DNA of 64,000 bases from an uncultured Roseovarius sp. (GCA_947497295.1 CANMFU010000001.1:372001-436000); one strand, 5' to 3'. Shown: positions 1 to 9,434, counted from the first letter of the stretch. Program-made: numbers and translations. The notes: generated by a model not told the origin, from the sequence alone.

Positions 1-120
1 GGATCGGATCAGGATCCGTTTGGCCAGCGCTCGGGCGGTCGGCCCAGCAAGGCTGAGTTGCTGGCGCGGATGAAAGCGGCGCAAGATGAGCGTAGCAAAG
101 AGGGCAGCAAAGATAGCTGA
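1..120 (+). CDS. C-terminal end of an unidentified protein (5' truncated)
   Basis: An open frame runs from base 1 to a TGA at 118-120 and encodes 39 residues that are hydrophilic and rich in Lys, Arg, Ser and Gly, including KAELLARMKAAQDER, which looks like a short amphipathic helix. The start lies outside the window. The composition resembles a disordered C-terminal tail. The following gene on the opposite strand converges on it. I do not recognise the family, and with only the tail visible no function can be assigned. Confidence 0.5.
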   Translation, partial: GSDQDPFGQRSGGRPSKAELLARMKAAQDERSKEGSKDS

Positions 121-150
121 GATCGGCGGCGTTGCCGTCTAGACAAACGT

Positions 151-600
151 CTAAAGCGTCTTTTGCATATAGACGCTGACGGCGTTTGGAGCGTAATCGC
201 CAAACCGCTCGCAGCGGATGAAGCCGTGGCGCTCATACAGGCGGATCGCACTGTCCAGAGCCTCGCCCGTCTCCAGCCGCAGAATGGACGCGCCCAGGCT
301 CCGCGCATGATCTTCCAGCGCGCGCAACACGGCGGCGGCCACCCCTCGCCCTCTTGCAGCGGCGGCCGTAAACATAGACTTGATCTCGCAGTAGCCGTCC
401 ATCTGGACAAGCGCACCGGTTGCCAACACCGTGCTGCCATCGCGCGCGGTGATGAAATAAACCTCCGGCGCGGAAAGGGCTTCGAAGCCGAGGAAGAAGT
501 TGTCCTCCGGCTCGAACAGCTGCTGCATCAGCGCGTGGCTTTGTTCCAGCAGCGCACGGGGGGCGGGGTCCAGGGGATTGGAGGGCGCGACGATCAACAT
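151..600 (-). CDS. GNAT family N-acetyltransferase
   Basis: A 149-residue protein of GNAT size. It would transfer the acetyl group of acetyl-CoA to an amine on a small molecule or protein in the cytoplasm. The acetyl-CoA pyrophosphate loop (motif A) is seen in AAARGRGVAAAVLRALEDHA around residues 82-101, followed by the LRLETG strand and the YERHGF segment typical of motif B. The ATG at 600 has only a weak upstream ribosome site. It is divergent from smc across about 160 bp. The substrate cannot be read from the sequence. Confidence 0.85.
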   Translation of the reverse strand: MLIVAPSNPLDPAPRALLEQSHALMQQLFEPEDNFFLGFEALSAPEVYFITARDGSTVLATGALVQMDGYCEIKSMFTAAAARGRGVAAAVLRALEDHARSLGASILRLETGEALDSAIRLYERHGFIRCERFGDYAPNAVSVYMQKTL

Positions 601-761
601 GGGCTCAGATGTGGCGCGGCCGAGATAGCAAAGTCAAGTGCCGCGTGCGGGCGGTTCAGCTGGCGGCAGATCAGGACGTTTGACATTGACAGCCCGCCCT
701 CCCGGTCGCCACATTGCGCCTTGTCACGAAACCAAGATAACCCGAACGGAACCCAGCCCCA

Positions 762-3700
762 TTGCGTTTTTCCAAGCTTAGACTGACCGGCTTCAAAAGC
801 TTTGTCGACCCGACCGATCTGATCATCGGGGACGGGCGCACAGGCGTTGTCGGTCCCAACGGGTGCGGCAAGTCCAACCTGCTGGAGGCATTGCGCTGGG
901 TCATGGGCGAGAACCGGCCAACCGCAATGCGGGGGGCTGGGATGGAGGATGTGATCTTTGCCGGATCGGGTTCGCGCGGTGCGCGCAATTTTGCCGAGGT
1001 GACAATCCATATCGACAACGCGGACCGTCTGGCGCCCGCCGGTTTCAACGATGCCGATCATATCGAGATCGTGCGCCGCATCACCCGTGACGTCGGCAGC
1101 GCCTATCAGGTCAATGGCAAGGACGTGCGCGCGCGCGACGTCCAAATGCTGTTCGCGGATGCCTCGACCGGCGCCCATTCGCCGGCCTTGGTTCGACAGG
1201 GCCAGATTTCCGAGCTGATCAACGCCAAGCCAAAATCGCGCCGCCGCATTCTGGAGGAAGCCGCCGGCATCTCTGGTCTCTATCAGCGCCGCCACGAGGC
1301 CGAACTGAAGCTGCGCGGCGCCGAGGCCAATCTGACCCGCGTCGATGACACGGTTGACCAATTGGCCAACCAATTGGCGACACTGGCCCGGCAGGCCCGG
1401 CAGGCTGCCCGTTACCGGACCATCGGGGATGATCTGCGCGCTGCCGAAGGACTGCTGCTCTATCGTCGCTGGCGCGAGGCGGATGAGGCATTAAGCGCCG
1501 CGCGCGCTGAGCTGCGCGAGCGTATCGCGATCACTGCGCGGGCCGAGGCCGCCGCGCGCGAAGCCGCCAAAGCCAGCAGAGCGGCCGACGAAGCCCTGCC
1601 GGGCCTGCGCGAAGAAGAGGCGATTGCCGCCGCCGTCCTGCAACGCCTGACAGCGGAGCAAGCCAGCATCGCCGATCAGACAGCCGCCGCCCGCGTCCGG
1701 ATCGAAACGCTAGAGGGCCGTATTGCGCAGCTTGACCGTGACTTTGAGCGTGAAGCGGGATTGAACCGCGATGCGGACGACACGATCAAGCGGCTCGACT
1801 GGGAGCAGGCGCAATTGGTCAAGGCTGATGAGGGCCACGACGATCGGCTGGCCGCAGCCGCCGAAGCGGCGCGCGAGGCCAGTCAGGTGTTACAGGACCG
1901 CGAACGCGATCTGGCCATCCTGACGGAAGATGTCGCGCGTCTGTCGGCCAGACATCAGTCTGCTGCGCGGCTGGTGTCTGACAGCCGCAAAATGCTGGAG
2001 CGTAGCGAAGGTGAGGCCGCCCGCGCCCACGCCGCTGTCGAGCAGAGCCGCGCGATGATGGACAAGGCAGGGACAGATTTTGACGTAGCCCGACAAGCTG
2101 AACATGCGGCACAAAACGCCGCCGAGGCCGCCGAAGCGGCGCTGACTGCCGCCGACGAGGCCCGCAGCGACACGCAGACACGCGAGGCGGATGCTCGCGC
2201 CGAACGCAGTGCCGCCGAAGGCGAGCTGAGTGCGCTTAGCGCCGAAGTGTCCGCACTGGCGCGGATGCTGGAGCGGGATACGGCAGAGGGCGGCCAGATT
2301 CTGGACCGCCTGCAAGTGCAGCAGGGCTACGAAAAGGCGCTGGGTGCGGCGCTTGCCGATGATCTGCGCGCGCCGCAGGTAGAGGCGGATGGCCCCTCGG
2401 GTTGGACGGAACTGCCGGGCTATGACCAGCCCCAGGCGCTGCCCGATGGCGTACCGGCACTTAGTCGAAACGTGTCAGTCCCTGATGTTCTGGCGCGGCG
2501 GATGAGCCAGATCGGTCTGGTCGATTCGGACGACGGCCCGCGCCTGCAACCGCTGCTGAAACCGGGTCAGCGGCTGGTGAGTGTGGAGGGGGATTTGTGG
2601 CGCTGGGATGGATATCGCGCGTGGGCAGAGGATGCGCCTTCGGCGGCGGCGCTACGGCTGCAACAGCTTAACCGGCTGGAAGAATTGAAGCAATTTCTGG
2701 AACATGCAACCGCCCGCGCGGACGGCGCCCGCGCAGCGCATGAGACGCTCAAGCGCCAGTTGGCCGAGCGGACAGAGGCGGACAAAGCTGCCCGTGCCGC
2801 CCGCCGGGCCGCCGACAGCGCCATTGGCGATGCCTCTCGCGCGCTCAGCCGGGCCGAGGCGGACCGCAATCTGGCGGCGTCCAAGCTGGAAGCGCTGGGC
2901 CTTGCCGTGACGCGCCACGAGGAGGAGGCGATGGCCGGTCGGTCACAGTTGACCGATGCCGAAAAAGCGTTGTCCGCGCTCGGCGATCTGGAGGTCGAGC
3001 GTGCCCGGGCGGAAGATACCAAGACAACCGTCGAGGCTGCGCGCATCACCATGATGTCGCGCCGCTCAGCCCATGACGAGCTGCGCCGCGAAGGCGACGC
3101 CCGGATGCGCCGCAGGCAGGAGGTGACCAAGGAAATCAGCGGTTGGCGCCATCGCTTGGAGACGGCAGAAAAGCGCAGTGCAGAACTGGCCGAGCGCAAG
3201 GAAATGTCCCGGGCCGAGTTGAAAGAAGCCGCCGAAATGCCCGCAGGACTGGCGGAAAAGAGCGCTGGGCTCGCGCAGAAAATCGCCGATGCAAGTGCAC
3301 GGCAGGACCGCGCCCGCGAAGCGCTGGCTGGCGGCGAAGCCGGATTGCGCCACGCCAATGAGGCCGAACGCGCCGCCGAGCGTGCCGCCGGCGAGGCGCG
3401 CGAGGCGCGCGCGCGCAGCGAAGCGCGTGCTGATGGCGCCAGCGAGGCAAGACGCGCCGCCGATCAGCGTATCGCGGACGAGCTGGACACGACGCCCGGG
3501 GCGCTTGTGAACGCGCTTGGAATAGATGTTGAGAATATGCCGGGCTTGGATTCGATCGAAGCTGACGTCAATCGCCTGAAACGGCAGCGGGACGCGCTGG
3601 GCGCCGTCAATCTGCGGGCCGAGGAGGACGCTAAGGAAATCGAGGAAGAACACGGCACGCTCACCTCGGAAAAGACGGATCTGGAGGAGGCGATCAAGAC

Positions 3701-4217
3701 GCTTCGCAGCGGTATCGGCAGCCTCAACCGCGAAGGACGCGAGCGGCTTCTGACTGCTTTCGAGCAGGTGAACGCGAACTTCTCGATGCTGTTCAAACAC
3801 TTATTTGGTGGCGGTGAGGCCAGTCTGGTGCTGGTCGAAAGCGACGATCCCCTGGAGGCCGGTCTGGAGATCATGTGCCAGCCGCCGGGCAAGAAGCTGG
3901 CAACGCTCAGCCTGCTGTCAGGGGGTGAGCAGACCTTGACCGCCTTGGCGCTTATTTTTGGCGTCTTCTTGGCCAATCCGGCGCCGATCTGCGTCCTGGA
4001 CGAGGTTGACGCGCCGCTTGATGATGCCAATGTGGCCCGCTTTTGCGATCTTCTGGACGAAATGTGCCGACGCACTGAAACGCGGTTCTTGATCATCACC
4101 CATAATGCCGTGACGATGAGTCGAATGGACCGATTGTTCGGTGTCACAATGGCTGAACAGGGCGTTTCGCAACTGGTATCTGTAGACCTCAAGAAAGCCG
4201 AAGCGATGGTTGCCTGA
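762..4217 (+). CDS. smc: Chromosome segregation protein SMC
   Basis: An 1151-residue ATPase, the usual SMC length, that forms the ring dimer which compacts and resolves chromosomes with ScpA and ScpB. The N-terminal head has Walker A GPNGCGKSN at residues 31-39. Long Ala/Glu/Arg-rich coiled coils follow, interrupted by a hinge-like globular segment near residues 510-630. The C-terminal head has the ABC signature LSGGEQ near 1052 and Walker B ICVLDE near 1076. The start is a TTG at 762 because the conserved MRFSKLRLTGFKSF begins there and no ATG or GTG precedes it closely. The upstream GGA is a poor Shine-Dalgarno. An SMC of this type is expected to be essential or nearly so. Confidence 0.97.
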   Translation: MRFSKLRLTGFKSFVDPTDLIIGDGRTGVVGPNGCGKSNLLEALRWVMGENRPTAMRGAGMEDVIFAGSGSRGARNFAEVTIHIDNADRLAPAGFNDADHIEIVRRITRDVGSAYQVNGKDVRARDVQMLFADASTGAHSPALVRQGQISELINAKPKSRRRILEEAAGISGLYQRRHEAELKLRGAEANLTRVDDTVDQLANQLATLARQARQAARYRTIGDDLRAAEGLLLYRRWREADEALSAARAELRERIAITARAEAAAREAAKASRAADEALPGLREEEAIAAAVLQRLTAEQASIADQTAAARVRIETLEGRIAQLDRDFEREAGLNRDADDTIKRLDWEQAQLVKADEGHDDRLAAAAEAAREASQVLQDRERDLAILTEDVARLSARHQSAARLVSDSRKMLERSEGEAARAHAAVEQSRAMMDKAGTDFDVARQAEHAAQNAAEAAEAALTAADEARSDTQTREADARAERSAAEGELSALSAEVSALARMLERDTAEGGQILDRLQVQQGYEKALGAALADDLRAPQVEADGPSGWTELPGYDQPQALPDGVPALSRNVSVPDVLARRMSQIGLVDSDDGPRLQPLLKPGQRLVSVEGDLWRWDGYRAWAEDAPSAAALRLQQLNRLEELKQFLEHATARADGARAAHETLKRQLAERTEADKAARAARRAADSAIGDASRALSRAEADRNLAASKLEALGLAVTRHEEEAMAGRSQLTDAEKALSALGDLEVERARAEDTKTTVEAARITMMSRRSAHDELRREGDARMRRRQEVTKEISGWRHRLETAEKRSAELAERKEMSRAELKEAAEMPAGLAEKSAGLAQKIADASARQDRAREALAGGEAGLRHANEAERAAERAAGEAREARARSEARADGASEARRAADQRIADELDTTPGALVNALGIDVENMPGLDSIEADVNRLKRQRDALGAVNLRAEEDAKEIEEEHGTLTSEKTDLEEAIKTLRSGIGSLNREGRERLLTAFEQVNANFSMLFKHLFGGGEASLVLVESDDPLEAGLEIMCQPPGKKLATLSLLSGGEQTLTALALIFGVFLANPAPICVLDEVDAPLDDANVARFCDLLDEMCRRTETRFLIITHNAVTMSRMDRLFGVTMAEQGVSQLVSVDLKKAEAMVA

Positions 4218-4293
4218 TTGTGTGCTTATGGCAAATCCCGATTTGACGCTGCTCCTTTGGGGTAACCGGTCGGCTTTTAGCGTGGACGGGTAG

Positions 4294-4311
4294 AGCTTCG
4301 CTTACGAAGCT
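4294..4311. terminator. Stem-loop between convergent smc and lytic transglycosylase genes
   Basis: A perfect 7-bp stem, AGCTTCG / CGAAGCT, around a CTTA loop lies in the 140-bp convergent gap. There is no T tract on either strand, so it is at best a weak or Rho-assisted terminator. It may only stabilise the 3' ends of the transcripts. Confidence 0.35.
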
Positions 4312-4357
4312 TCGGTATGCCGCTCAATCAACTTCCTTACTCAAGCGTAAATTCGCA

Positions 4358-5527
4358 TCATAGCTGATCGAGCAACTCTCGGGTTGGCCATGCATCCGCC
4401 GGAAGGCCTAATGCACGTTGAGCATCCTGCACTGCTGCACGTGTTCCTGCGCCCAGAATACCATCGATTTTACCCACATCATGGCCGCGCTCTGACAGTT
4501 TTTGCTGCAACTGTTTCATTTGTTTTGAGGATAGGCCCGGCGCAGGCCGACCCGGCGACATCGCAGGTGCCCCCTCTAACCGCGTGGCGAAGTAAGCCGC
4601 AGTCAAAACATAAGTATAGCTTTGATTCCATTCGAAAAGAATGCGAAAATTTGGATAGGCTATGAAGGCCGGGCCGCCGCGTCCCTCGGGTAGCAGGATA
4701 TTGGCCGGCAGCATTTCGGCGATTTGCCCATGGCGCACCTGAACCCCCAGTGCGGCCCATTCAGCGCCAGTTTTCGTTGTGCGCAGCCCGGTTTGAGACC
4801 AGTCCAGATCTTGCGGAACAGACACCTCTTGCAGCCATGGCTCGCCCGCGCGCCAGCCCAGATGTTGCAGCATCTGGCCGCCCGACATCAATGCATCCGG
4901 CGCGGAATCCTTGAGCGAGACGCGCCCATCGCCATCGCCATCCACGCCATTGTCCAAAATGTCCTGTGGCAGCATTTGCACCATGCCAATCTCCCCGGCC
5001 CAGGCGCCGGTTGTGCGTGCCGGATCAAAATCATCCTGCTCAAAAAGCTGAAGAGCCGCGAAGATTTGAGGCCGGAAAAGCGCCGGGCGCCGACAGTCAT
5101 GCGCAAGGGTGACGAGCGCATTCAAAGTGTTGTAATCACCCTGAAAGCCACCAAAATCGGTCTCAAACGCCCAAAAGGCCAGTAGAATGCCCCGGCTTAC
5201 GCCATATTGCGCCTCGATACGGTCGAAAATAGCGCCGTGAGAGTTTGCCTTGGCCTTTCCTGTGTTCAAACGATTGGAAGAAATGAGACGCTGAGCGAAT
5301 TCGGTAAAAGTCTTTTGAAACACGCCTTGCGCCCGGTCGGCGCGCAGTACGGCCGGATCCTGGCGCACTGGTGTGAAGAAAAGGTTAGCATCGGCAGGGT
5401 AATGGCCTCGGCTGACGGCTTCCTGCTTGAGCTCAGCGACAAAACTTCCGAAGTCGCCGCCGCACGGCGTCGCCAGGGCGGGAGTGGAGCTCAAGGCTAT
5501 GCCGAAGATTGCGGGCAGGAGACGCAT
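4358..5527 (-). CDS. Lytic murein transglycosylase (MltB-like) with C-terminal peptidoglycan-binding domain
   Basis: A 389-residue secreted enzyme that cleaves the MurNAc-GlcNAc bond of peptidoglycan with formation of 1,6-anhydro ends. The start is the ATG at 5527, preceded by GAGG, because it begins a clear signal peptide (MRLLPAIFGIALSSTPALA); a longer frame upstream has no such feature. The SLT/MltB catalytic Glu is in AFWAFETDFGG (E122). A DGDGDGR segment looks like the calcium/turn loop often seen in MltB proteins. The last 60 residues form a PG_binding_1 repeat (KLSERGHDVGKIDGILGAGT). The mature protein acts in the periplasm. There is no lipobox, so it is probably soluble. Confidence 0.9.
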   Translation of the reverse strand: MRLLPAIFGIALSSTPALATPCGGDFGSFVAELKQEAVSRGHYPADANLFFTPVRQDPAVLRADRAQGVFQKTFTEFAQRLISSNRLNTGKAKANSHGAIFDRIEAQYGVSRGILLAFWAFETDFGGFQGDYNTLNALVTLAHDCRRPALFRPQIFAALQLFEQDDFDPARTTGAWAGEIGMVQMLPQDILDNGVDGDGDGRVSLKDSAPDALMSGGQMLQHLGWRAGEPWLQEVSVPQDLDWSQTGLRTTKTGAEWAALGVQVRHGQIAEMLPANILLPEGRGGPAFIAYPNFRILFEWNQSYTYVLTAAYFATRLEGAPAMSPGRPAPGLSSKQMKQLQQKLSERGHDVGKIDGILGAGTRAAVQDAQRALGLPADAWPTRELLDQL

Positions 5528-5632
5528 GTTGGACCTCACTTGGGTTGATCTGCAAAATCTTGTCACTTGGCTTTCTGTCTGAAACGGAAAATCAACTATT
5601 TTGCGGCCAGTATTTGGCATTGGCGCCTTATC

Positions 5633-6544
5633 TTATTGAAACAGCGTAAAAAGGACGGAAATGGCAAATATCATCGTCCATGCGCGCCACAAAACCGTAA
5701 CGGCCGCATCGATCTGGATCGGGCCGGATTGGCGCAGTCCGTCGGGATTAACGAACGGATGGTCCTGCATCTGTCCGTGGTAGGCGCGTGGGCCTGACAG
5801 TGCGACACCGATGGCGCGGGCCATCGCGGCTTCGGGCCAGCCAGCGTTCGGGGAACGGTGCTGGCGCGCGTCGCGTGATATGTCAGTCCAGCGAGGCCAT
5901 GGACGCGATACCAGCGCGATCAGCAGGGCGCTGATGCGGGCCGGGATGAGGTTCATCAAATCGTCCAGTCGCGCCGCTGCCCAGCCGAATTGCGCGTGGC
6001 GCGGTGTGAGGTGGCCAATCATGCTGTCGGCCGTATTTATCATCTTGTACAGCATCAGGCCGGGAAGGCCGCCTAAAGTTAGCCAAAACAGCGGTGCGAC
6101 CACCCCGTCGCTGAAATTCTCCGCTGCCGATTCGATGGCCGCGCGTGTGACGGCGGCCGCATCCATGTCGCGTGTGTCGCGTCCCACGATCATGGCAACC
6201 GCCGCGCGTCCGTCGCCAACCGACAGGCGTAGTGCCGATGCAACAGCTGCCACGTGATCGCATAGGGAGCGATGCGCGATCAGGATGGCGGCGACGACCG
6301 CAGTAACGACCGTGCCAAACTGCGCCAGCATTGCGCCTGTGATCAGCGCTGCACCTCCCAGCAGCACAATTGCGGCAACACCCTTGGCCCTGCGTACGCG
6401 CCCTGTATTCCACCGTAAATCCAGCACGTCGATCGCGCGGCCCATCAGCACAGCGGGGTGCGGCAGCTTTTGCCACAGCCAGCGCGGTTCGCCCAGCCAG
6501 GCGTCCAGCGCCATGGCGATTGTCACGACCGCTGAAATGCTCAT
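5633..6544 (-). CDS. cobD: Adenosylcobinamide-phosphate synthase CobD/CbiB
   Basis: A 303-residue membrane protein that attaches aminopropanol (phosphate) to adenosylcobyric acid in the late, aerobic-organism branch of cobalamin synthesis. The N-terminal DAWLGEPRWLWQKLPHPAVLMG matches the family signature (D-x-x-x-G-[DE]-P-x-x-x-x-HP). Several hydrophobic segments follow, with the conserved ESAAENFSDGVVAPLFW block in the middle. The ATG at 6544 has a good AGAGGA ribosome site. Its usual partner cobC is not adjacent here. I looked for a cobalamin riboswitch in the 205-bp leader and found no convincing B12 box. Confidence 0.93.
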   Translation of the reverse strand: MSISAVVTIAMALDAWLGEPRWLWQKLPHPAVLMGRAIDVLDLRWNTGRVRRAKGVAAIVLLGGAALITGAMLAQFGTVVTAVVAAILIAHRSLCDHVAAVASALRLSVGDGRAAVAMIVGRDTRDMDAAAVTRAAIESAAENFSDGVVAPLFWLTLGGLPGLMLYKMINTADSMIGHLTPRHAQFGWAAARLDDLMNLIPARISALLIALVSRPWPRWTDISRDARQHRSPNAGWPEAAMARAIGVALSGPRAYHGQMQDHPFVNPDGLRQSGPIQIDAAVTVLWRAWTMIFAISVLFTLFQ

Positions 6545-6749
6545 CTGATGGTTCCTCTCTGGCCGTTGGTAGGCGGGTCTTGGCCACTATTGCGGGATTA
6601 TAAGGCAAGTTTCTGCCTGTTTTTGCACCTGCTGCATAAGACAGTGGGTTTGCAATGAGAATCCGATAATGCTTCGCCGTCCTTCTTTTGAAGTTCCGTT
6701 CCAAAACAGCCGCCCGGCTTTGGACGATTTCGGCCAGGGGAGCTGCGAT

Positions 6750-7124
6750 ATGAGTGTTCTTATTGTCGAAAGCGATCCCGAACTTGGACGGCTGTGGCAA
6801 CGGCATATGGAGCGTCAAGGCTTGGTTGCGCGGCTGGAAGGCGGGCAAAGCCAGGCGATTTCGGCGCTGCAAACCGGCGACTTTAGCGTGATTGTACTCG
6901 ATTTGGTTTTGCAAGAGGGCAGTGCGCTGGCGGTAGCAGACTATGCCAGTTATCGGAATCCGGAGGCGCAGATTATATTGGTTAACAGCACGTCCTTCTT
7001 TTCGGATGGGTCAATTTTCACGCTGTGCGCCAATGCCCGCGCTTATGTCCAGACAGGCACCCCGCCCGAGGATCTGGCAATGATGGCCGCGCATTACGAA
7101 CTCCAGAGCCCAAGCGTACTTTGA
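6750..7124 (+). CDS. Stand-alone response-regulator receiver domain protein, divergent
   Basis: A 124-residue protein consisting of one CheY-like receiver domain without an output domain. The ATG at 6750 is chosen because AGGGGA precedes it and MSVLIVESDPELG is the normal first strand. The acidic pair (E7, D9) and phospho-acceptor D51 in VIVLDLVL are present, and a Ser/Thr follows in ILVNSTS. The usual Lys near the end (KP motif) is replaced by Gln-Thr-Gly in ARAYVQTGTPPE, so activation by phosphorylation may be altered. It is divergent from cobD, and no histidine kinase lies nearby. Confidence 0.8.
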   Translation: MSVLIVESDPELGRLWQRHMERQGLVARLEGGQSQAISALQTGDFSVIVLDLVLQEGSALAVADYASYRNPEAQIILVNSTSFFSDGSIFTLCANARAYVQTGTPPEDLAMMAAHYELQSPSVL

Positions 7125-7244
7125 TGCGGGCACACCAATGCTGGCAAAAGGGTGACGTATGACATTTTCTCAAAATCTTAACTTGATTGGAAGGATATTG
7201 CCTGCATCCTAGACTTATCACAGGGGTCTTGGGAGGGATCGGTC

Positions 7245-7601
7245 ATGGAAATGGGGTTGCCGAAAGAGGTACAGCTCGGGCTGGACGCCGCGCGCCGCGC
7301 TACACATCTGAAAAGCCACCGATTGCGAGTGGAGGTGGATGGCACACCTTATCGCATCATACGCGCCTGGCGGGGAGGGTTTGCCGTGGATGCTGCGGAC
7401 GCGCCGCATCTGCGCGGGCGGGTCGATTTGTTCGACGGGGCACGGCATCTGTCGCAATGTCTGATCGTCGCTGCCTCGGATGAGGGTGCAGAGTGGCACT
7501 TTGACTATAAGCGTATGACAGAGGCGACCGGCAGTCAGCCCATAGATTTCGAGCGGTCTGAGGATGCGCCTGCAGGGCTGTTGGAGGATTTCGGCGGCTG
7601 A
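7245..7601 (+). CDS. Conserved hypothetical protein
   Basis: A 118-residue soluble protein with no signal peptide or membrane segment. The start ATG at 7245 follows GGGAGGGATC, a strong ribosome site. The middle (RVEVDGTPYRIIRAWRGGFAV) looks like a beta-rich fold with alternating hydrophobic residues, and the C-terminus is acidic. I do not recognise the family. It stands alone between the receiver protein and patB, with a strong hairpin immediately after its stop codon. Confidence 0.65.
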   Translation: MEMGLPKEVQLGLDAARRATHLKSHRLRVEVDGTPYRIIRAWRGGFAVDAADAPHLRGRVDLFDGARHLSQCLIVAASDEGAEWHFDYKRMTEATGSQPIDFERSEDAPAGLLEDFGG

Positions 7602-7628
7602 AAAAATGGCGGCGGGGACCCCCGCCGC
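7601..7628 (-). terminator. Rho-independent terminator of the patB gene
   Basis: A GC-rich stem at 7609-7617 / 7620-7628 (GCGGCGGGG paired with CCCCGCCGC). Read on the minus strand it is followed by a T6 run, the complement of A6 at 7601-7606. It therefore terminates the minus-strand aminotransferase gene, and may also weakly stop the plus-strand gene that ends at its edge. Confidence 0.8.
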
Positions 7629-7632
7629 ACGT

Positions 7633-8802
7633 CTATTGCAGATCAGCAAAGGCTTTTTGTAGCCGCTCGACCGCTTCGGCCACCCGTGCGCGCGGCGTTG
7701 CAAGATTGAAGCGCAGAAAGTTTTCTCCGCCCGTCCCGAAAGTCGGGCCATGGTTGGCAGCGATGCGCGCGCCAGATTGGACGCGATCCGTGATCCCACT
7801 CTGTGAAATTCCGGTGCCGGTGAAATCAACCCAAGCCAGATAGGTCGATTCCAGCGACATGGACGTGACGCCGGGAATGGCACTGACGCCCTCATCAAAC
7901 AGCTTGCGGTTCCCGTCGAGATAGAGAATCAGCGCATCGACCCATGCGGCCCCGTCAGGGGAATATGCCGCTTCTGTCATGAACAGGCCAAAGGAATTGG
8001 CCGACATGCCCATTGCCGCCATGCGCGCGGCAAAGCGGGCGCGCAGATCCGCGTCTGGGATGATGACGTTACCGGTATGCGATCCGGCGATATTAAAGGT
8101 TTTGGTTGTGGCGGTCATCATGACGAGGCGATCCTCAACGCCATCGATTTTAGCCATCGGGATGTGCCGGTGGCCGGGCATGACCAGATCGTGGTGAATC
8201 TCGTCAGATACCAATATCAGATCGTGTCGCTTTGCAAACGCGGCCACGCCCTGCAGTTCGCCTGAGGTCCAGACGCGCCCGCCGGGATTATGCGGCGAGC
8301 ACAGGATAATCATTGTTTCCTTGCCCGTCATCTGCGCGTCCCAAGCGTCGAAATCCATCTGGTATTTGCCAGCGTCCAGCGCGAGAGGGCATTCGATTAC
8401 CTCGCGCCCGGCGGCTTTGATGACACGCGCAAATGCGTGGTACACGGGGGTCATCAGCACGACGCCATCGCCCGCCTGCGTAAACGCATCCACGCACATA
8501 GCGGTGCCGTTAACCAATCCATGAGTGGTAAAGATCGCGTCCTTGTCCAGCGTCCAGCCGTGCCGTTCTTTCATCCACCATTGGATCGATGCGCGATAGG
8601 CGCCCTCGTCGCCGAAATAGCCATAGATGCCATGATCATGCATCGCCTTGACCGCGTCCGATACGCATTGGGGCGGGCGGAAGTCCATGTCGGCGACCCA
8701 CATGGGAATACCGTCCTGGGGGCTGACGCCGTAAATCGGCTCCATCATGTCCCATTTGCTGGAATGTGTGCCGACGCGGTCGATTATTTCGTCGAAATTC
8801 AT
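7633..8802 (-). CDS. patB: PatB/MalY-type PLP-dependent C-S lyase (aminotransferase class I/II fold)
   Basis: A 389-residue fold-type I PLP enzyme. This subfamily cleaves the C-S bond of cystathionine, cysteine or cysteine conjugates to thiol, pyruvate and ammonia. The N-terminal block (SSKWDMMEPIYGVSPQDG, then MWVADMDF) is the MalY/PatB hallmark. Asn-Pro-Gly in SPHNPGGRVW and Asp-Glu in ILVSDEIHHDLV are the PLP-ring contacts, and Lys234 in TATTKTFNIAGSHTG is the Schiff-base lysine. The exact sulfur substrate is not determined by the sequence. It is divergent from def across 109 bp. Confidence 0.9.
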   Translation of the reverse strand: MNFDEIIDRVGTHSSKWDMMEPIYGVSPQDGIPMWVADMDFRPPQCVSDAVKAMHDHGIYGYFGDEGAYRASIQWWMKERHGWTLDKDAIFTTHGLVNGTAMCVDAFTQAGDGVVLMTPVYHAFARVIKAAGREVIECPLALDAGKYQMDFDAWDAQMTGKETMIILCSPHNPGGRVWTSGELQGVAAFAKRHDLILVSDEIHHDLVMPGHRHIPMAKIDGVEDRLVMMTATTKTFNIAGSHTGNVIIPDADLRARFAARMAAMGMSANSFGLFMTEAAYSPDGAAWVDALILYLDGNRKLFDEGVSAIPGVTSMSLESTYLAWVDFTGTGISQSGITDRVQSGARIAANHGPTFGTGGENFLRFNLATPRARVAEAVERLQKAFADLQ

Positions 8803-8911
8803 ACTGAGGTCTCCCTTGTGCCGCCCATCGCGAAGCTAAACCACCTGTGCGCAGGCGCAAGGGCCGTTGCACCCGTTGCGCTGGGGCTGCGGGTGCCCTA
8901 CATGCATTGCC

Positions 8912-9430
8912 ATGAAAATGCCGATCCTGATCCATCCCGACCCGCGCCTGAAAAAGCTCTGCGATCCTGTCGCGGATGTGACGGGTGAAATGCACGCTCT
9001 GGCCAAGGACATGCTGGAGACTATGTATGCCGCGCCCGGCATTGGTCTGGCCGCGCCGCAGGTAGGTATGCTGAGCCGCCTGATCGTCATGGATTGCGTC
9101 AAGGAAGAGGGCGCCGCGCCCGAGCCGCTGGTGATGTTCAACCCCGAGGTGACCGCCACCTCGGACGCGATGAACGTGTATGAGGAGGGGTGCCTGTCCA
9201 TCCCGGATCAATACGCCGAAGTGACGCGGCCCGCCGAGGTGGAGGTTCGCTGGATCGATATCGACGGCGCTGAACAGTCCGCCGGGTTTGACGGGCTGTG
9301 GGCGACCTGCGTGCAGCACGAGATCGATCATCTGAACGGGGTGCTGTTCATTGATCACATCGGCCCGATGAAACGGCAGCTGATCACTCGCCGGATGCAA
9401 AAGCTGAAACGCGAAATGGCGCGGGGATAG
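8912..9430 (+). CDS. def: Peptide deformylase
   Basis: A 172-residue metallo-hydrolase that removes the N-formyl group from nascent proteins. All three family motifs are intact: GIGLAAPQ (residues 43-50), EGCLSIP with metal ligand Cys94, and QHEIDH with ligands His136 and His140 and catalytic Glu137. The start ATG at 8912 gives MKMPILIHPDPRLKK, the expected N-terminus. The next in-frame ATG at 8918 is also possible, and neither has a strong Shine-Dalgarno. It heads a def - def-like - fmt cluster in which the enzymes for adding and removing the formyl group are co-encoded. Confidence 0.97.
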   Translation: MKMPILIHPDPRLKKLCDPVADVTGEMHALAKDMLETMYAAPGIGLAAPQVGMLSRLIVMDCVKEEGAAPEPLVMFNPEVTATSDAMNVYEEGCLSIPDQYAEVTRPAEVEVRWIDIDGAEQSAGFDGLWATCVQHEIDHLNGVLFIDHIGPMKRQLITRRMQKLKREMARG

Positions 9431-9434
9431 CCTG

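Noticed and set aside
2567..3358. 263-codon minus-strand frame inside smc
   Set aside because: Antisense to the smc coiled coil. The Ala/Arg/Ser composition reflects the opposite strand of Ala/Glu-rich codons.
6545..6749. Possible cobalamin riboswitch upstream of cobD
   Set aside because: I looked for a B12 box and the conserved core on the minus strand and found no convincing match, so none is reported.
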